From a virus, in the IMG/VR virus record IMGVR_UViG_3300035698_012122, positions 1 through 64,000 of that record: 64,000 bases of DNA; one strand, 5' to 3'. Position numbers and translations under genes: made by a program. The notes beneath the pieces are model-generated. The model saw only the letters and a program-made list of their open reading frames with translations. It made no database searches and was not told the origin of the DNA. Shown here piece after piece: positions 60,777-64,000 of the stretch; position 1 is the first letter of the stretch, and each line of letters begins with the position of its first letter.

Positions 60777-61988
60777 CTATAAGTATTTTAATGAGCGTTG
60801 ATATACTCTGATTAATCTTGTTTTGTCTTTTCTAATATTTCTTTTTAAATAAACTTGAACAGCATCTTTAACAGGTAATCCAAGTTTTTGCTTTGTTGAT
60901 CTAATTTTTCTAACCATTACGGTTCTAGGAATGATTGGTTTAATATGAAATGGTTTGTATTCTTTTTTAATACGTTCCATAACACCTTTCCAATCTGTTA
61001 AAGAGTTTTCAACATTGGTAGTCACATCTAATTTAACAACTGTATTTTCATCAACAGTTTCTAAAAAATCCAGTACATCATCACGTTCCATAAAAGACGT
61101 ATTATCTTCAAGCATTGAAACTTCTAATTGCTTGAACTGTAAACAATTTGTAGGGATGTAATTAAATACATGAGGCCCACCAGATATTTCAGTATTGATT
61201 TTTAAATCTAGGAAGTACTTTTCAGATTCACGTTCACCAAAACCACAATAGAATTGGCTACCAACTATATTGATGTTTCCAATTTTATCTTTTGAATGAA
61301 TATGAGCTTGAATAATTTCTGGTTCAATAAACCCAACTGGTGCATCTAACATTACTTTAGGTAAATAAACTGTAGATTTTCTAAGTAGGTTTTCTTCAGA
61401 ACCACCATGAGCACCAGATACATTTAAATGTGAAAAGACTATATGTTGTGAACCTTGTCCAACAACTTTCATAATCTGTTCTGCTTTTTTATTGATGTAT
61501 GCTTGAGTAGGAATATTTCTTCTTAGTTTACCTTCACTAACATTTCTCTGAATTAGTGCTTTAGAAATATGTGGTAGGAATGTAAAGAACAATGGGCCAG
61601 TATCAAACGTACCCATATTAATTGCTCTAATATCATCTACCAAAGTAATATTAGGGTATGCAGAACCTAACTCATGTACAAAATTCAAACATGAAACACG
61701 TTCGGGGTCTGATACTTCATCATGATTCCCAACCATTATAAATGATTTAAATCCTGTTTCTCTTAATCTATTAAGTATAAAGATAAAGAGAGTTATTAGT
61801 TTTTCATTTGGATTGTTTGAATTAAATATATCACCACCAAAAACATAGATTACTTCTTCACCAGTTTCTTTATTAACTTTAATTCCGTGGTCAATCATGT
61901 CTTCAATAATATCTAATATTTCATCATTCCGATCTATATCATCAGTTTTCAATCCTAAATGGAAATCACTTCCCCAAATAACTCTCAT
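60777..61988 (-). CDS. SbcD/Mre11-type nuclease, gp47-like
   Basis: Metal-dependent phosphoesterase with the expected motifs: DFHLG (residues 8-12), GGDIF (51-55), GNHD (87-90), SHLN (186-189) and AHIH (228-231), the last in place of the usual GHxH. The C-terminal 120 residues have a capping domain and basic segment (RKIRSTKQKLGLPVK). It would work with the Rad50-like protein; the MazG-like gene lies between them. AAGGAATAGT is the ribosome site. Confidence 0.93.
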   Translation of the reverse strand: MRVIWGSDFHLGLKTDDIDRNDEILDIIEDMIDHGIKVNKETGEEVIYVFGGDIFNSNNPNEKLITLFIFILNRLRETGFKSFIMVGNHDEVSDPERVSCLNFVHELGSAYPNITLVDDIRAINMGTFDTGPLFFTFLPHISKALIQRNVSEGKLRRNIPTQAYINKKAEQIMKVVGQGSQHIVFSHLNVSGAHGGSEENLLRKSTVYLPKVMLDAPVGFIEPEIIQAHIHSKDKIGNINIVGSQFYCGFGERESEKYFLDLKINTEISGGPHVFNYIPTNCLQFKQLEVSMLEDNTSFMERDDVLDFLETVDENTVVKLDVTTNVENSLTDWKGVMERIKKEYKPFHIKPIIPRTVMVRKIRSTKQKLGLPVKDAVQVYLKRNIRKDKTRLIRVYQRSLKYL

Positions 61989-61996
61989 ACTATTCC

Positions 61997-63364
61997 TTAT
62001 GCTTGTACTGCATCATCATTGGTAACTACTGGACTATTCCTTTCATTTAATTCTTTATCGCTAAAGTCTTCAACTTCATAGGTTTCACCATCATCATAGC
62101 TACCCGTCCAAATTGGTTCAATTGCTTTAGGATAATCCAGAATTAGTTTAGCTAGTTCTTTGTTAGTTGATCCAAGTGCTTTATGAAAAGTAATTCTAAC
62201 TTCATCTTCACCAACTAACTTAGGTAAACAGTGTAGATACTCTGTTGTTTTACCCATTTCTTCACCAGTAAATGCATCAAACTTAGATGTTTTTCTAACT
62301 ACCATTTCGTTATCCATAAGCATTTTAGCTAGGCCAGAATACTTAGAAATTCCATGAGAGTATAAAATATCTACTACAGCTTTTTGAAATGGTTTAACAG
62401 AACGGTTTTTAATTGATTCCCATTCAGTACGCATACCAATCTTAACTTTTTTGCAGTTCTTCTTATCAGATTTAGGGCCAGTCCAAACATCTTTTGTAAT
62501 GTTACCCTTCAGCATACCTTTGAACCTTTGAGTGGCCCAATACTGCATTTTAGATTCACATAGAGATACTTTATTGTTCATGTACTTGTTAGCTACTTCA
62601 ACAATAGTAAACTGATTAATCATTATGTGAGTTGCCATATTATCTTTTAAGAATGGTACAAATGTTTCCATTTGCTCAGTCCATGCTCTATTTTTTAACT
62701 TAGATTCAAAACCTAATTGCTTCCCATCACCTCTAGCGTCTAGTGCATAGATTGTATTAATAGTTGGGAATGAATCACATACAGATAAAATAGGAATTTG
62801 TTTTTTCTTTTTTCTAATTGCAGTTATTACATTTATTTGGAATGAATAATATTCTTGGATGTTCTGAATACGACAAGTGATAAATGTACCAGCATCAATG
62901 TCTAACCCAACCATAGAAGCGTAGTTTTCATCAAACGCACCTTCACCATCATTAAGAATTACAACACCGCCCATGGCCTGACAATTTGCCATTAACTCAT
63001 AAGCTAGAAATGATTTACCACCTTGTGATTCCGCACCGAGTTCACAAAATGTACCACCAATAATTCCACCAGAGATAGTTTGAAGTGCAATGTTATTAAA
63101 TGGTATTCTATATTCGTATTTCTTCTTCTCTCTATTTGCTTTGTTAATAATATCAAATTTATATTCTTTAACACCTTTAACATCAGCTATATCATCAAAA
63201 GTAAATCCAGATTTAACCTTAGTAGCTTTTTTCTCAATTTTTCTAGTTACTTTTTTAACTGCTTTTTTAATTTCTTTAGGTGTTGATTCAACATCTAACA
63301 CTTCAGCTTTTGATCTAGTTCTAGGTTTTCTAGCTGGTTTAGTAGTCTTCTTTTTTGCGTTCAT
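61997..63364 (-). CDS. uvsX: UvsX/RecA-type recombinase
   Basis: Forms filaments on single-stranded DNA and catalyses strand exchange. The Walker A is GAESQGGKS (about residues 108-116) where RecA has GPESSGKT. Walker B-like IPILSVCDSF follows the VVILNDGEGAFDE segment. Further along come MATHIMINQF and FKGMLKGNITK. The N-terminal 50 residues are very basic (KKKTTKPARKPRTRSK, then KKVTRKIEKKATK), longer than in T4 UvsX and probably disordered. 455 residues. It is next to the gp47-like gene, part of a recombination-dependent replication operon. Confidence 0.9.
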   Translation of the reverse strand: MNAKKKTTKPARKPRTRSKAEVLDVESTPKEIKKAVKKVTRKIEKKATKVKSGFTFDDIADVKGVKEYKFDIINKANREKKKYEYRIPFNNIALQTISGGIIGGTFCELGAESQGGKSFLAYELMANCQAMGGVVILNDGEGAFDENYASMVGLDIDAGTFITCRIQNIQEYYSFQINVITAIRKKKKQIPILSVCDSFPTINTIYALDARGDGKQLGFESKLKNRAWTEQMETFVPFLKDNMATHIMINQFTIVEVANKYMNNKVSLCESKMQYWATQRFKGMLKGNITKDVWTGPKSDKKNCKKVKIGMRTEWESIKNRSVKPFQKAVVDILYSHGISKYSGLAKMLMDNEMVVRKTSKFDAFTGEEMGKTTEYLHCLPKLVGEDEVRITFHKALGSTNKELAKLILDYPKAIEPIWTGSYDDGETYEVEDFSDKELNERNSPVVTNDDAVQA

Positions 63365-63375
63365 TGTTATATCCT

Positions 63376-64000
63376 TTAGTCGAATGAATTAAAACTTCCA
63401 CTATAATCTTCATTGTAAGTGGCCTTAAAACTGAATAGAAAAGGACTAGGTTGTACTTTGAATCTACCCAACTTGTGGCCAATAACAGAAACATACAATT
63501 CTTTTTCTGGTCTTGTAATGGCAACGTACATCAATCTCTTTTCTTCTTCTCTATCTTCATTTCTATGAAACGGTGCAAGCCTAGTACAATTTCCAAGTGT
63601 GATTACTACAGGAAATTCTTTACCTTTGGATGCGTGAAATGTCATCATCTGTACATAATCACCGTCTTTTTCACCTTTTCTAACTGCTTCTTGTTCTTTA
63701 ACTCTATCCACATAATTAAAAAATTCATCTAATGTTTCAAACGAATTAACTAGATTTATGATTGCATCAAAATCCATTGTTACATCACCATCAGGTTTAT
63801 TATTATTAGATGCATCACCGTTTATAAAACTCTCATAACCAATTCCGTTTAAAACAAACTTGATTAGATCGGTAACATTAGTTTTAGTTTGGTACTTATT
63901 TATTCCAGCTACTATTTGGCCTCTTAATTCACCAAAGCACTGTTTATTTCTATAATCCATACCATCAACATTATTTAGATCATTCAACGCTTCCCAAAAT
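63376..64000 (-). CDS. UvrD/Rep-type helicase, C-terminal part (cut by window end)
   Basis: The visible 207 residues are the end of a superfamily 1 helicase: MMTFHASKGKEFPVVITLG (motif V type) and EEEKRLMYVAITRPEKELYVS (motif VI, with the VAxTR arginine). The frame is open to the window edge, so the ATP-binding N-terminal part lies outside. The role would be strand unwinding in replication or repair, as for T4 Dda or UvrD. It is the first visible gene of the leftward operon. Confidence 0.85.
   Translation of the reverse strand, partial: FWEALNDLNNVDGMDYRNKQCFGELRGQIVAGINKYQTKTNVTDLIKFVLNGIGYESFINGDASNNNKPDGDVTMDFDAIINLVNSFETLDEFFNYVDRVKEQEAVRKGEKDGDYVQMMTFHASKGKEFPVVITLGNCTRLAPFHRNEDREEEKRLMYVAITRPEKELYVSVIGHKLGRFKVQPSPFLFSFKATYNEDYSGSFNSFD

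Noticed and set aside
1-64000. tRNA genes, CRISPR arrays, insertion sequences, integrase or attachment sites
   Set aside because: No cloverleaf with anticodon context, spaced repeat array, transposase or integrase was seen. Spacers are all shorter than 200 bases.

Overview
The window is one continuous, densely coded and AT-rich stretch of a lytic, contractile-tailed bacteriophage (myovirus) with a T4-type virion plan. The basis is a two-domain terminase, a gp20-like portal, a gp21-like prohead protease, a gp18/gp19-like sheath and tube, baseplate proteins resembling gp25, gp53, gp6 and the gp5/gp27 hub, and a replication/recombination set with UvsX/RecA, gp46/gp47 (Rad50/Mre11) and a RuvC-like resolvase. 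There is no integrase, no recognisable lysogeny module, no tRNA and no CRISPR. The host cannot be named from the sequence.

Layout. 0-2 kb holds DNA-modification genes: a DUF1599/Nmad1-type protein and a C5 cytosine methyltransferase with an altered catalytic motif. 2-8.5 kb holds terminase small and large subunits, two ParB-like paralogues flanking a membrane coiled-coil protein and a PD-(D/E)XK-like protein, a leftward ribbon-helix-helix (RHH) regulator next to a palindromic operator, a YiiX-type papain-like protein and an RRM RNA-binding protein. 8.5-16 kb is the head module: portal, probable core proteins, a protease fused in frame to an acidic scaffold with an internal start, and the major capsid protein. 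16-31 kb holds the neck, sheath, tube, tape measure and hub. 31-36 kb holds the baseplate wedge. 36-54 kb is a long run of tail-fibre and receptor-binding genes with repeated modules. At about 54 kb the rightward late transcription meets leftward genes at a hairpin terminator. A short rightward pair (55.0-56.0 kb) has its own extended -10 promoter. The 56-64 kb block runs leftward and carries replication, recombination and nucleotide metabolism genes; it is cut by the window end inside a UvrD-type helicase.

The most unusual signal is a set of nine small, otherwise dissimilar proteins scattered through the virion genes that share a short N-terminal peptide. It has two forms: MKLCxx(x)INEA, and MK(S/N)I(N/S)EAMK(E/D)F. 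Many also carry (I/L)xE|(A/G/S) sites like those cut by T4 prohead protease. They look like capsid-targeted internal proteins built by attaching one leader peptide to different cargoes. The protease that would process them is encoded here with the scaffold, and its own junction carries such a site. A second theme is regulation: the RHH gene, its operator, and related ACATTA/TAATGT boxes upstream of terminase and of the 55 kb promoter suggest a small phage regulon.
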